A stretch of 64,000 nt of DNA from Diphasiastrum complanatum (GCA_029204225.1 CM055115.1:8223147-8287146), one strand, 5' to 3'; shown: positions 10,636 through 22,976, numbered from the stretch's first letter. Numbers and translations: made by a program. The notes: generated from the sequence alone by a model not told the origin.

Positions 10636-11417
10636 TGTCAAAAATTTTAGAATTCACACGTGTGGGGAATGTCTACAAGAGTGCACCCATAGCACAAATC
10701 TGGTAATTGAGATAGCATATTCCATTGAGAACTCCGACCTATTTCGACAATGTCAAATTTTACTTCATGTAGGTCTCTAACAATATCACTGAAATAGAGT
10801 ATTCAACAAAGCACTTACATCAAATTTTGACCGAGTCACTCAATCATATTTCGACCGAGTCCTCAAGTTGGCATCTCGACCGAGTCCTCTAGTTGGCATC
10901 TCGACCGAGTCCTCAAGTTGGCATCTCGACCGAATCCTCTAGTTGGCATCTCAACCGAGTTCTCTGGTTGGCATCTCGACCGAGTCCTTGAGTTGGCATC
11001 TCGATTGAGACCTCTGGTTGGCATCTCGATCGAGTCCTCTGGTTGGCGCCTCAACCGGGCCTGCTACACAAGATCTCGACCGGGCCGAGTCCTACAACGT
11101 CATTCTAGTCCACGAGCCGGTTCCTCCAAAAATCTCGACCGAGCCGAAACACACCCAAATGGCTATAAAGAACCAAAACACGAAGTCATTTGCACCTCAG
11201 TGATGTGCAAGCTTTTAAAGACTTCTGGCGACCAATTTGTGTCAATTTTTCTGCTCCCATGGCCATTTCTGGGGCTGTATCATCCAGTCCATCCGTGCTT
11301 TATAACGCCATCAACTTCTCCAGTGTCATCACTCACCATCACGCACACCAAAGGAGCACCATTAAACTCAAAAGAAACAAAATCGTTCGCGACAACGAAA
11401 CGAAATTGTTTGCGACA
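10636..11417 (+). repeat. LTR of element LTR-3 (782 bp)
   Basis: The right edge ...TTTGCGACA is set by an adjoining tRNA primer site at 11418. The left edge is inferred as TGTCAAAAAT at 10636, giving 4-bp terminal inverted repeats TGTC...GACA. A CACACGTGTG palindrome lies at 10655-10664, close to the left end as in the other families. The LTR holds a 25-bp tandem array. No second LTR was found; the left flank is AGTAG. Confidence 0.6.
10852..11060. repeat. 25-bp tandem array, eight units plus a partial
   Basis: Unit starts fall at 10852, 10877, 10902, 10927, 10952, 10977, 11002, 11027 and 11052, an exact 25-bp period. The unit reads CGACCGAGTCCTC, then a variable pair, then GTTGGCATCT. There are no spacers between units, so this is a minisatellite. 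Diverged echoes (ATCTCGACCG) continue at ~11073 and ~11133. Because 25 is not a multiple of three, each strand's apparent coding there is an artefact. Confidence 0.95.
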
Positions 11418-11430
11418 TGGTGTCAGAGCC
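11418..11430 (+). other. Primer-binding site of element LTR-3
   Basis: TGGTGTCAGAGCC directly follows the ...GCGACA LTR end and differs by one base from the initiator tRNA-Met site used by the other elements. It shows the element is on the plus strand. Confidence 0.7.
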
Positions 11431-13335
11431 TACAGGTTGTCACTACTGATATCTAAGTAGTGATTTTTTAGACAACACAATATGGCTGCAATGATCCAGA
11501 CAAGAGTGGCAATCAGTCCAACTTAGAAACATAACAAGCTTAACCTTTCAGACTTTAAGAAAACTGGAATCTCAACCAACCCGAAAGCCAACTCAAAATC
11601 CATCCCCAAATGGTAACCAAAGGCAAAGACAAGCCACACATGAAACTCAAGGCATAGTTGTCGTCAAACTGACCAAATGGCATAGCGACGAGCCACACGT
11701 CGGTGATGTGGACCCTTAGGCGCCGGCGATGCAAAAAGGTTCACCAGCACGACCCCAACAAGCTTCGGTCACAACTCCCCCCATACTACTTACAACTCCA
11801 ACACTGCCAACTTCACCATCGGCACAAATTTTGGGAGGGGAAGGAGATGAAAATATCATTCCCAAGGACACAACAATAGTCCCTAGCAGGAACAGGCCCA
11901 ACAAGTCCACGTCCTCATGGACACATCCACATACTTTGATGTTGTGGACCTAATCGAGTTAGATAATGATGACGACAGCAAAGCAGATCAGTCAGGAGGA
12001 ACTTAGATCCACTAGCTAACGTCACCACCACCCAAGCCACTCATCCACCCATCACTCCCACATCCACCACCACCACTAACAGCATTCCTCCATTCTCGCC
12101 ATTACCACCTCCACGTTATCATCAACCATTGTTCTTTGGATTAACGCCACCTCACCACACCCATGATAGATACCCAAGCATTTCTAACCGTAAGGAGCTT
12201 TAATAGCCAGCCAAGCATTCGATGATAAGCTTGTCCGAGACCAGCTATCTGTGCACTATGGAGGTTCGTTCCCATGAGAGCGATAGCATATTCCAAAATC
12301 CAGCATATACATACTAACACTAAGATCCATTAAACATTAACACTACATCCATTAACCCTAATCCACAATGATAGAAACTCACCCTTCTCTTTCCTCTTCT
12401 CTCTCACAAAAAGCATAAGAACATTCAATCCCAATAAACATCAAATCCAACAATTAGCAAATACAAAAGAAGCATGAGAGATGGAAGAAGAGAGATAGAG
12501 AGCAAGGACATTCCTGATCCATTCCATAAGAGGGCCAACCTGCTTGTATTGAAATGAAGAGAACATGTACAATGATTTGAAACTACCACTTATCTAGTGG
12601 ATTGGAGGGTCTTGGCCTCAATTCCTATTGGCCAATTTCTACCTCCCTAACTATTCAAATTTAAAAAGGAGTGGGAACCCATTCATTAATTGAAGGAACC
12701 CAATTTGATATTGAATTTTGGTGGGGATTCCTATTTTATTCACTAACTTGACTTTTAGGCGCTACGACATTAGAAATCCCACAAAAAGACCTAAAGTCCT
12801 TTTATTAACTTTCTAATTAATGAAATATCTATGTGATCATCAGGTTGGTGGACTTACAAACGCAGAGTGCCAAATCCCTCTCACTTATTAATTAGGGCTA
12901 GGATTGTCTTGGGATCCGCAAACCTCCAACACGCTCCCTCTACACACCTCCATCTATTCCGAATGACGAGTCCGACAAACCATTGGATGATGATGCATTC
13001 ATGCCAATGGAGTACATCGCCTCACCTCAGTGTGCTGATCCCACTGCACCAGACAACGTGATGATGCAAGAAATTATAATAGAAGATGACGACGATGATG
13101 GTGTACTACCTGGGGAAACACTCAACAAGGCCCACCAACAAGCAGCATCACATCGGCCGATGGGCCAACAGATGTTACCACGGCCTACCAGACCTTGGGA
13201 ACTGTCCTCCAAGATTGGTAACGGCCAAATCAACTTTGGACGATGGTGTAGTGGAATTGGCAAGCAGCAATACCAGGTTGCGAGCGGAGCTTACACATCT
13301 CTAGCAAGACTTGCAGGTGGCAATCCAGCATGAGT
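11431..13335 (+). other. Internal remnant of LTR-3, no intact gene
   Basis: This begins with an ATGGCTGCAATG context ~50 bp after the PBS but meets stops almost at once. Proline/threonine-rich stretches (11720-12160) and a Glu/Asp-rich piece (12983-13333, with EIIIEDDDDDG) look like broken gag-type sequence; no protease, integrase or RT motif is visible. Roughly 12230-12950 has a different character (AT-rich, with an ATTCCTATTGGCC motif) and may be a separate LTR-like insertion, but I could not find its edges. Confidence 0.35.
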
Positions 13336-13820
13336 AGGCCGAAAAGAACCAGGTCGACTTTCATGCACAACTATTTTGTTTCTAGTCTTTTTCTTTTATG
13401 CTCTACTCACGCATATTCTCCGTGTGTGTTTTGATCTAGAAAAAAATAGTTTATATCTCCATTGTGTGGAGTTTACAAGATAGCTAAATAGAGAATCACA
13501 AGAGTAGATAACGCTAATCAACTAATCAGTTACTCTCTATTACTGCTAGTTGTTTCAACTGGGCATTAAGTTTAAGAATCCATGCCCGTTGAGCTGCCAA
13601 TTGGCAGCGCAAAAGATTTTCTTTTGTTTCTTTTGTTTCATGTCGTGTCTTTGTCTTTTTGGTCCTGGAGGCATGTTTGACTTTCGCGAATCATTCAACC
13701 TTCGAGTTTCACTTCGCTTCGTGTCTTAGGTTTTTGAGGTCCATTGACTTTTGTGAATTGTTCGCCATTCAACCTTCACTTTGTTTTCATGTCATGGCAA
13801 AGTTGCAGGAGTTCATGACA
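13336..13820 (-). repeat. 3' LTR region of Copia-4
   Basis: The inner edge is clear: on the minus strand CAAAAGGGAG (polypurine tract, 13821-13830) is followed by TGTCATGAACTCCTG, an LTR start. A diverged copy of that start (GGTGAACTCCTGTAACTTTG) lies at the other end of the element, ~17190-17212. The outer edge was not found. The content is T-rich and non-coding. Confidence 0.5.
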
Positions 13821-13844
13821 CTCCCTTTTGAACCTTGCAGTTTT

Positions 13845-16800
13845 GCATGTGTAATCCAATTATCTTTCTTTGCTTTGCGAAGAGTGGCTTGTCGAGCGGC
13901 TTCGTGAGTAGACCTGCAATCATGTCTCCAGATTTTATGTACTGGACCTGGAGCTCTCCTTTCGAGATCAAATCTCGAATGTAATGTTACTTCAGAGGTA
14001 TGTGTTTTGTCTTTGAATGGAAAACTAGATCTTGGGACAGATAAATGGCACTTTGAGAGTTCATCATCATAGTGCATGGTCCTCATTGTGGTATCCCGAT
14101 TGCCTCCAACATCATCTGCAACCACACTACCTCGTTCGCCACCTTTGAAACTGCGACGTATTCAGCTTCGCAAGAAGATTGAGCTACCAAGGTTTGCTTT
14201 TTGCATATCCAGTTGATTGTAGCTCCACATGCTATGGTACATCCTCCAGTTATGGAAGAGTTGTCATCTTTGCAACTTGCCCAGCTTGCATTACTATAAT
14301 AGTGCAGCTCGAATTCTTTTCTTTCATTTTCTGCACAGTAGGTTAATCTTTTATTTTGGGTCCCTTTCAGATATTGTAGGATTTGTTTCGCCATTTGCCA
14401 ATGTGACATGCCAGGATGGGAAGAGAAGTGGATTAAGACGTAAATAGAGAAAACTAGATCAAGTCTGGTACAAATTGTAAGGTACATCAGACTACCGATT
14501 AGGTTTTGGAAGGGTATATCTTCCATCTTCTATTCTTCCTCTTCTGTTTTTGGGCAATCCTGCTTTATCAGCTTGGCTCCAACTATCATTAGTGTGGCCT
14601 TTTCTTTGTAGTCCATCATGTGATACTGCTTGAGCACCTTTCTGGCATACTTAGATTGACTCAAATGTATTTTGTCTTTTATTCAATCTCTTCTGATCTC
14701 CATCTTGAGGCATTTTGTTGCTTCTCCTAGATCTCTGATTTCATAATTTTCAGAAATCTGATTCTTCATGTCCTTGATCAGCATCAAAGAATTTCCTATC
14801 ATCAGGGAATCATCCACGAAAATAATCAGTATCACAAAACCTTCTCCTCTTTTTATGTAGACATTATAATCTGTTGTGTAGGATTGAAGTCTAGAGACTT
14901 CAAAAGACTATTGAGCTTCTTGAACCAAGCTCGTGATGCTTGTTTTAGACCATAAATGTATCTCTGCAACCGACAGACATATTGTCAATTGTTGGGCTCT
15001 TCAAATCCTTCAGGCTGCTTCATGAAGATTTCTTCTTCTAGATCTCTGTGGAGAAAGGCTGTCTCCACATCATTCTAGTGAATTTCCAAATTGTGTTGTG
15101 TGGCATATGCAAGGAGTAGTCGTATGCTTGTCATCTTGACCATCGACGAATATGTGTTGAAATAATCAACACCATATCTTTGTGTGTAGCCCTTCGTGAC
15201 AAGCCTTGCCTTGTAATGGCCAACGGTGTCATCTGATTTCATTTTCTTTTTGTACACCCATTTGCAGTCGACGATCTTTTTATTTTCTAGTAGTGGCTCC
15301 AGTGTCCATGCCTCGTTTTGCCTCATCGACTTGATCTCCTCTGAGATTGCCTGCTTCCAGAATTCTCCGTTTGGACTCTGGACAGCTTCTTGATATGTTG
15401 GTGGCTCTTCAATGAAACTGCAGTATTCGAATTGCATGTCTTCGCTCCACTGAAGATTGTCAGCGTAACAGTCTGGAGGTCTTCTTTGTTTTGTTGACCT
15501 TTTGGGTTCGTTTCTTCGCTGTTGAAACATTTCTTGTTCGTGCGGTTGATCTTTTGTTTCTTGCTGCTCTGGAGTTTGTGGCTCAGCATTCTGATTTGAC
15601 ACCTATCTTTGATCTGTTTCTTGAATTGGCAGTAGTGTGAAGATCTCGTGGCCTCTTTCATCTTTTAGTCCAGGGAATGTGGACTCATCGAACTTCACAT
15701 CTCTACTCGAAACAATCTTTTTTGTGGTTGGGTTGTAGAGTCTGTACACTTATGTTCCGTTCGAGTACCCGACCATGATGGTTTGCTCTGATTTATCATC
15801 GATCTTGTTTCTTTTTCCTTTTGGAATGTGCTTGTATGCTACACATGCAAACACATGTACGTATGATAGATCAGGCTTTCTACCTGTCCACATCTCATAC
15901 GGTGTTTTATTTTCCAGCGCTATCGTTGTTGATCTGTTTTGCAGATGTACAGTTGCAGCTATTGCCTTAGTCCAGAATTGACTTGGCAATTGAGCCTGTG
16001 CCATCATGCATCTGACTTATTTGACTAGCATCATGTTTCTTCTTTCTGCAACACCATTATATTCTGGTGTGTATGCAAGAGTGAACTGATGTTCGATCCC
16101 TTGTTCTTGGCAAAATTTTGAAAACTCTTTGCTCTTGTACTCACCTCCATTGTCAGATCTGATGATCTGTATCTTTTTTGAGGTTTGTCGCTCTACAAAT
16201 GCCACGAACTTCTTGAAGAAATCAAACACTTCAGATTTCTTCTTTAGGTAGTAGATCATATTCATCCGACTATAGTCATCTATGAACGTCAAAAAATACC
16301 TCGATCTTGAGAGCGGATCAATTTTCATCGGTTCACAGACATCTGAGTGGACGAGCTCAAGAACTTGTTTGGCTCTTCTTCCCTCATGTGTGAATGGATT
16401 CCGATGTTGTTTGCCTTTCTGACAAGCTTCGTAGAACCCAATATCAGGTCTTGATATCTTTAGATCTGTGACTATGTTTTTCTTACACATGTCATACAGG
16501 ATTCTCATTCCTCTGTGCCAAAGTTGATCTTCATTCTTTGATGCATTTAATATGCTATCAGAGTTGTTGATTATCTTGGCTTGGTAGAGATTTCCTTCTC
16601 TGCATCCAATCGTTAGCAATTTGTTTGTATTTTTCTCGATCATGCGGCATGTATTGCCAACGAACAAAACTCAACTTCCAAGATCTGCCATCTTGGAGAC
16701 TGATACTAGATCTTTTCTCAGTGAAGACACGTAGAGTGCTCCTAGCAACTCTGCTTGCCCTAACAGTGTTTGCAACTGTAGAGTCCCGATGCCTTTGACA

Positions 16801-17155
16801 TCGTGTCTGCTCCTATCACCTAGAATCACTGCTTTGTTATTTTTGAGTTCTATGATGTCGAACAAGATTTTCTTGTTGTAGGTGATGTGTGATGTTGCTC
16901 CTGAATCAATGACTACATCGTAGTCATGTTCAGTGTAGCTCGTCGAAGCTTCATCAAGTATTGTGAAGGCTTCATCACCTCTATCTGCATCCTTGGATGA
17001 CTCTGCAACATTTGGCTTCTCAGCCTTGTTCTTTCTTTTTGGGTTGAATCTGGAATCGTATGCAGAGTGCCCCTTCTTCTTGCATGCATACAAGGTATTA
17101 CTGAATTAAATCAGCATTTGTTGGTTGTATGGCCTAGTTTATGACAGTGATCACA
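13845..17155 (-). pseudogene. Copia-4, decayed Ty1/copia polyprotein, Gag missing
   Basis: In minus order: a CCHC knuckle CDHCHKLGHTTNKC (~17153-17112), then a second, broken knuckle-like motif (ACKKKGHSAYDS). Next come the protease (VVIDSGATSHI, ~16910), the pre-integrase region, and integrase (HSDVCEP; RSDNGGE; YNGVAERRN). RT entry is at 15400-15080 (WVYKKKMKSDDT, YKARLVTKGYTQ). The middle of RT is damaged (~14550-15070), and RNase H follows (SNASWASCKDD, SSCEAEYVA). The RNase H C-terminus continues in another frame to ~13845 (HSKTKHIPLK, SGDMIAGLLTKPLDKPLF). Several frameshifts and stops make it non-functional. Gag and the leader are deleted: LTR-start sequence is joined directly to the zinc-knuckle region at ~17165-17190. 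Confidence 0.85.
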
Positions 17156-17212
17156 TGAAGAATATTGTTGATTCGAGGACTTCGCGTCGCGACAAAGTTA
17201 CAGGAGTTCACC

Positions 17213-17563
17213 ATTTCTGACAGGCTCAATCATATGGATCAAGCAAGGCAAGTTGTCTTTGGCAATATTATATATGCGCTTAATAGTTTAATTGATGTAT
17301 CTTCAAGTGCACAAAATGCCTTGGAATCCAAGGCTTGGCATGATGTATAGTTTTTGAAGTGTGCTACATGTATATAGACACATTTGTGGAACATCTTGTA
17401 AGAGATCCTTTAAGAGATGGTGAAAGATCCTTCATGGACATCATTTTCTCTATTGGAGTCTCAAAAGTATCTTGTTTGTAACTGGATTTTTTAGACACTT
17501 CTAAAGTATCGATTCATCAAGCAAAGAGAGTTGTAGATAGATCAAGCTAAATTTGAGAAGGAG
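17213..17563 (+). pseudogene. Copia-6-family fragment (3' internal end)
   Basis: This plus-strand copy matches the minus-strand sequence at about 23690-24020. It reads RLNHMDQARQVVFGNIIYA...SAQNALESKAWHDV, the linker just before RT, and then jumps directly to the late-RT motif DTFVEHLVRDPL..GERSFMDI. The RT core is absent, as in Copia-6, so the deletion predates spread of the family. The segment ends in a purine tract (TTTGAGAAGGAG) and then the LTR. Confidence 0.8.
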
Positions 17564-17918
17564 TGTGAAGAATTGCCAAAATTGGCAAATCTAGATTGAT
17601 CAAAAATCATGTAGAATAATGAAAATTACGTACATAAGTGGGCACCACACATGTGAGGCCATGGAGCCACGTGGGAAACCTATCCTACTATAGGTTAGAT
17701 CAATTCCATAGGGGTGGTCATTGTATTTTGGTAGTGGTTCCTAGTTTATAGGACCTAAATCCTAGATTTAAGGTGAAAATTGACCAACTAGCTATCTACC
17801 AAGCATGACTATAGGAAATAGATTAGGGTTTCATTTTAGGACAAAAAGGCTGAGTTAACTTCCTTATTACATGCTGGAAATCCACCTAACTTCACAAAAG
17901 AAGTTGAATTTGCTGTCG
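17564..17918 (+). repeat. Copia-6-family LTR, 3'-truncated
   Basis: It starts TGTGAAGAATTGCC, the same terminus as the Copia-6 LTR, and follows that LTR in sense direction (GGCACCACACATGTGAGGCC; CACGTGGGAAACC; CTGGAAATCCACCTAACTTC). Similarity stops near GAATTTGCTG at ~17910, so about half of the ~700-bp LTR is missing. Confidence 0.8.
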
Positions 17919-18780
17919 TAGTAGCCCTCCCGCCTGTCACCAAGGGTTTCCCAATACGCTGACACTGAACTCTCCCAAAACGCTGTCACCAAGCGTTAGA
18001 ACACTGGATAGGTACCTAATTATGTAAAAACTACTTCTAGATAGTTCTCTACTTCTTACACTAACACTACCACCTTCAACACTACCCCTACTAACTCTAC
18101 TCCACTAAACTAGCATTCAACATGATTTGTAGTGAAAGAGAGGGAGAGAGAGGGAGAGTTAGATTGATAGAAGGAGCAAAGAGGGTAGAGGAATAGAGAA
18201 ATAGAGAGAGAGTGTGATGAGGGAGGTTAGCTCACTTGCTCATTGTACTTGCTAAGGGAGAAACATAAACCAATGAAACCAAAAAGCATGAACTTGAAAA
18301 CAAATGAAAAATAACAAGAGCAATAGCAAGTATTTAATAGCAAATGAGAATGCTTCTCTTCCAAAAATGATAAAGTTTTCTCCTTCTCATTAAGCATGAA
18401 AATAGAGTACAACTGGTGCCTTTTTATAAATGGAAAAGGCCCTTGCCCCAAAATCCTATTGGCTAATATTCACATTGATCCTATCCATTCATCTTGGACC
18501 CAACTTGATCCAAGGGTCCATAAGAGGTACATTAGAATTGACAAGATTCATGTGAGTCCAAAAGTGGACCCAACTCTAAAAAAGTAAACTCTAAGTTTTA
18601 AAATGACTTTGGGCCTCAAGTTTTATTTTGATTACAAAGGGTCCAAGTCTATTATTTCTATTTACAAGTAGCTCGCGTGCTCATTGGGCCATGGACTTAT
18701 ACGTGCAGGAAGCCATGCCCTTGCAACACATTTATTATTAAATTTATCCCTTTGCTCATGTTGTGTTGGGAATACCCCCA
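17919..18780. repeat. LTR-like non-coding DNA of unknown family
   Basis: No gene is seen. The stretch has purine-rich GAGAGAGG runs (18135-18215), a TTTATAAATGG TATA-like site at ~18423 and an ATCCTATTGGCT motif. It ends at ~18780 with GGGAATACCCCCAACA, which looks like an LTR terminus. It separates two Copia-6-family pieces of opposite orientation. A similar style of sequence occurs at ~12290-12860. Confidence 0.35.
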
Positions 18781-18907
18781 ACAATCCCCTCACCAATTCT
18801 AGGATACCATCTCACCCTTTCAATACTAGCTTTTTGCACCAAAAACCTACTAAAATTGGATTAGGCTTAAACATTGATCAATAGCCTTGTACTTGGCTCT
18901 GATACCA
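18781..18907 (-). other. Copia-6-family leader fragment and primer-binding site
   Basis: This matches the leader of Copia-6 (25745-25860): GCACCAAAA(A)CCTACTAAAA...CTTGTACTTGGCTCTGATACCA. The last 13 bases (18895-18907) are the initiator tRNA-Met site on the minus strand. The rest of the internal region is missing. Confidence 0.75.
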
Positions 18908-19574
18908 TGTTGAAAGTACAGTACTAAGGACCATAAATGGATATTTGAATGATCCACAAGGTTGATTGTGTGCTTGTTGAACAATCTATCAGATACTAGT
19001 CAATAGAAAACAAGATCTAGTTTAGCAGCTTGATAGAAAATGATCCGACTTCACACATGTGAAAATGAGGCTATTGTACGGCCTGTAGACAGAGGTTAAT
19101 GTGTTCCAAAGTTGAGTTTCATTCACTATCATCATACAATGAGAGAACCCGAGTTTCTCCTTGACGCTCCAAAAAGTTTCTATCTCCTCACTATGGAGTT
19201 TCTATCTCCTCACTATGGAGAATGAAAATACATAGTAAAAGACACTTCCTTTGCAACGCTAGGTGAAAATCCAGCATATAACAAGGGAGTAGACTCAACT
19301 TTTTTGCTCTAAAGTGAAACCCTAGCTTAGATCCAAGAGTCACTGCTTGGTAGGTGCATGGTAGGTATAAATCTGATCATAAATCAAGGTCTAGATCCTA
19401 CAAAGTAGGAATCACTACCAAATGGACACAACTACTCCTCTTGACTCATGGTAACCTACATTAGGTGTTGATTGACAAGTGGCACTTTGGCCATTCAAGT
19501 GACTAACAGAAAATATTGACAAAATATACAATATTCTACATGGCTAGATTTGCCAATGTAGGCAATTTTTCACA
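18908..19574 (-). repeat. Copia-6-family 5' LTR, diverged
   Basis: On the plus strand it begins TGTTGAAAGTACAGTACT after the PBS and ends CAATTTTTCACA, parallel to the Copia-6 LTR along its length. The palindrome has decayed to CACACATGTG (~19050). A short tandem duplication (TCTATCTCCTCACTATGGAG twice, ~19180-19222) is specific to this copy. Confidence 0.8.
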
Positions 19575-19659
19575 CAATAAAGACAAATAGAGGCAGTCAA
19601 AAAATCAAAAACAAAAGAAGGTACAAAAAATAACAATAAATAATAAAACTTATAAAGAT

Positions 19660-19936
19660 CAGAAAAAATGTAACATAAATATACTCCGTCAAGTGTTTCC
19701 AATTGGACTGCTCCATTAGGATAGATTTTATTTATGACATAAGGCCCTTCACTTCTGAATTTTAATTTTTCTAGATGCTTCTTAGATGTGTAAAGAAGCA
19801 CCCGATCACCTAGACACAATTGGGCTACCATAAATAGCCTACTATTGACTTGTTGTTCAATGGTAGCTTTCTCACATAGATCTGTACATAAAATTTGCAT
19901 GACTCGCAATGAAGGAACTAAGAATTCAACAAGCAT
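19660..19936 (-). pseudogene. Ty3/gypsy integrase C-terminal remnant
   Basis: Minus-strand translation includes LGDRVLLYTSKKHLEKLKF, then SEGPYVINKIYPNGAVQLET. This is the typical 'GDxVLL...KLKSRWxGPF.V.K.FPNGAVEL' end of the gypsy integrase seen in the Athila/Tat-type branch. Only about 85 residues are recognisable; the upstream polyprotein is absent. Confidence 0.7.
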
Positions 19937-19969
19937 TACTGCCTCTTGACCATTTACCTACATGACAAG

Positions 19970-20332
19970 ATTCAAGGATGAGGCTAGAATGGAGAATTAG
20001 GACAAGAAAGCTCACTCATATTTCTGATTAAATGTTGGATTTTCACCTGACTCGAGGTGGGGAGGAGGTTCTCTATGTATCATCATCTCTCCATAGTAAT
20101 GTCTTAGATTATTTTTGAGAGCTCATTGGCAAACTCGACCTTCTACACTATGTACTTTGATTTCTTTTGGATCTAAGCAAAAACTAAGTCTTCCTAAGAT
20201 CATTTACTACCTACAAGCCATATTGTGTACTGTACCACACATATGTGTCTAGTTTGCATGTGTTTTATGATCAATCAATCAATCCCTCTTGTGATTCATT
20301 GATTGACTAGTAAGGTCCAAAATAATGTACTT
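19970..20332 (+). repeat. Truncated LTR, family 'E' (related to Copia-6 LTR)
   Basis: The plus strand here is the reverse complement of 43437-43780 and 52408-52756. It ends AATGTACTTTGACA at 20332, the mirror of the TGTCAAAGTACATT start of those copies. The layout parallels the Copia-6 LTR start (TGTGAAAGTACTGT). The other end runs into unrelated sequence near the gypsy remnant. Confidence 0.65.
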
Positions 20333-22335
20333 TGACAATAAATGTAATAGTACTACTACTAGTAGTGGGTCTTATTGTGATAATTGTTGACAATTTTGTG
20401 ATTCTTGAATCAATTACAAGGTCACTATGAAAAGAAGAAGTCTTTGCAAAAACATTCATCTTCTCTCCTTTGTGTTTGTGAATGTTGAGATTTTAACTTT
20501 GTATAACATACTAATGTAAAATATGTGTGCAATATTCAAGAGAATTAATCATATTGTCACAATTTATAAGAGAATTACCAATTGCCTTATAGAAGTTGGA
20601 AGTTTCAAAACTCTAGACCAAGAGAGTCAAATCAAATAGTGAAAAAAAATTATTGTTACAAAAATAAATAAATATCAGTTGCAGTTTTACTTCATTTTTG
20701 CAGAGTAATAGTTTTAGTTCATTTATGCAGACTGTTGACTATTTACAGCCAATTTTCACCACTTATCAACAATCAATGGCAAGGAACCGGATGGATGCCA
20801 ACGGATATCAGCCAACAAGCGATTGCATTTGCCGACCTAATTTCTTAGTATATATAATTGTTCATATTCATGGAGTTTTTAAGTTATGATCAAGAATTTG
20901 AATAGTTAGCTCTCTCTCTCTCAAGCCTGCGAGCTTGAACACTCCTAAGCATTCTAGCTCACTTCTTAGAGTTGTTTTAGATATTGCTATTGTGACATTG
21001 CTTATCAACATTTCGCATTAATTCATAATTTCATTTTAGCTGCTCAGAGATAGCACAGAGTACGCGGCTTCGATCCGCAACTTATTGTACTGATTTACTT
21101 CTGTTTCATTTTCATACTGAATCAATACTACCTTTTATTGCATTCAACTTCATCTCAGAATGTATGCGTTTCTATAGTTCTTTGTGACTAATTATTTGTC
21201 TTGTGATTCGCGACAAATTATTTGTCTGATAGTTTTTTATGCTTTATTGTTTGGCTATGTAATCGCTATAGTACTGATGATTCCAAAGTTAGTTACTATA
21301 AGATCAAACATGATTTCTATCACTATTGTTTTGTTTGAAATTGATAGGCGCATTCATGCATTGTGAAAGAGGAAGATAGTTTATTCTGCCATGCACAAAA
21401 AGTTTTCTTTCTAGACGCTCGAATTATTTTCATTCGTTTTTTTTTCGATTTTGTTTCTTTTTGAGTTTGACCTAATTTTTGCACACTTCATAATCTCCAA
21501 TATTAATTCATTTACCATCTCTGTGAGAACCTAAACTTATTTTGTCTATCTAAAGAGAACTAAACTACGAAAGGAAGACATGATCATCATGCTTAGTAAA
21601 TTGCTATTTTACTTGTCATGCATCCTCAAGTTCCAAATTTGAAGATCATTGGATCTTAACATGTTTAGGATTTTTTCGATGTTAAAAATTTCACATGACA
21701 TCATTGCTTAGGTTGTTGATCTACATTGTTGTTCAAGTGATTCTTTTGTTTTTTGTATATTTGAAAGGTGAAAAACAAGCTCAAAGGTGTGAAGCTAGAA
21801 AGACAATTTTTGGTGTCTTTTGGGATCATGGCTTTATTAAGGAGCGGTCTATCTCAAAATGGCTTATTCTCTATCTTTTTAGTTCTTTACAATTCATTTG
21901 AGTTTTATTTCATCATTATATTTGAAATCTAATTTGGTTTTGCTTTGGTTGTGATTTTTGTCCAAATTGCTACATTAGTTTTTTGTTAATGCTCATAAAA
22001 TTGTCAAATAGGTAAAAGATTTACAAATTCATCTCGTCTTGATATTTTATGATATCTTATAAGTGATTAAAGTTTATTTTTTAATACTCAGAATGATGTA
22101 GAAAAAAATAGACAATAAAATTTCCTATAGTGTTGTATTTTACAATAACTACTTTTATGAAATTTTGTCCAACTTTTTGATATAGAATGTATTTATTTTT
22201 CTACAATATTTATGTTGAAAATAAAAATTTATCTTTGTATGTAGCCTCTATAACAATGCCTACATTACAAATAAGGATAATAATTCATTGTTAAATATGT
22301 TTATCTCGACAATTTTTTTGATTTTTTTCTTCCAG
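20333..22335. repeat. Mosaic of dispersed repeats, no gene
   Basis: Three blocks recur elsewhere. 20333-20650 is the reverse complement of 43100-43436 and 52030-52407. 20707-21487 is the reverse complement of ~33490-34255 and includes GCGGCTTCGATCCGC. 21490-22085 matches 39763-40365 directly, and 22090-22300 matches 42680-42900 and 51530-51750 directly. I see no convincing coding sequence. The last block butts against gene X intron sequence at ~22304. Confidence 0.7.
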
Positions 22336-22976
22336 ATTCATGTAAAAGCTTTAGATTAGGTTTCGAATTTTGTGTCGAGCTAAAAGATAAAATTTCAAAA
22401 ATTTTAGATGTAATAGTAGAAGCCGGAGGATTTTTTTTTCAGAATAATATTAGATCCGATTTCCATGGTGTAGATTTTGTTGTTAATCTTTTTTTCATGG
22501 GAGCAATAAAGGCAAAAGAAGCCAATTTTGAGAAGGCTGTATATTTTATCGAATGTAATCATGTTGCGAAATTTTATTTGATTCCATATGAAAATAAGTA
22601 AGAATTGCTCTTTTGTTTTTGTTGTTTTAATCTAGATTGTTGCATGCAGCATTGCTTTAATAAGTAAGGATTTCTTTCATAAGTATGGATTTATCGATAT
22701 CTGTATTGTTGTTGTTGCAATCGGCATTGGAGCCTGAACATTCTTTCTGTAAAGATAAATAAAATGAAAATATCAAATTTTCTATGTGTAAAATTAAACT
22801 CAGCTGCAAATACACATAGAGAATTTGATTTGCTACTTTATGATGTCGTTCAGGAAATACCGACAACAACAACCTCAATTGGAGAGATAACCATTAGATC
22901 TCTCAAGGTATATTCAATTTATCTTTGATATGCATGTATTCCGTTTTTAGTTCAAATCTATCATCATAGCATAAAT

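Noticed and set aside
10852-11060. Possible CRISPR-like array
   Set aside because: Units abut with an exact 25-bp period and no spacers, and the context is a plant LTR; this is a minisatellite.
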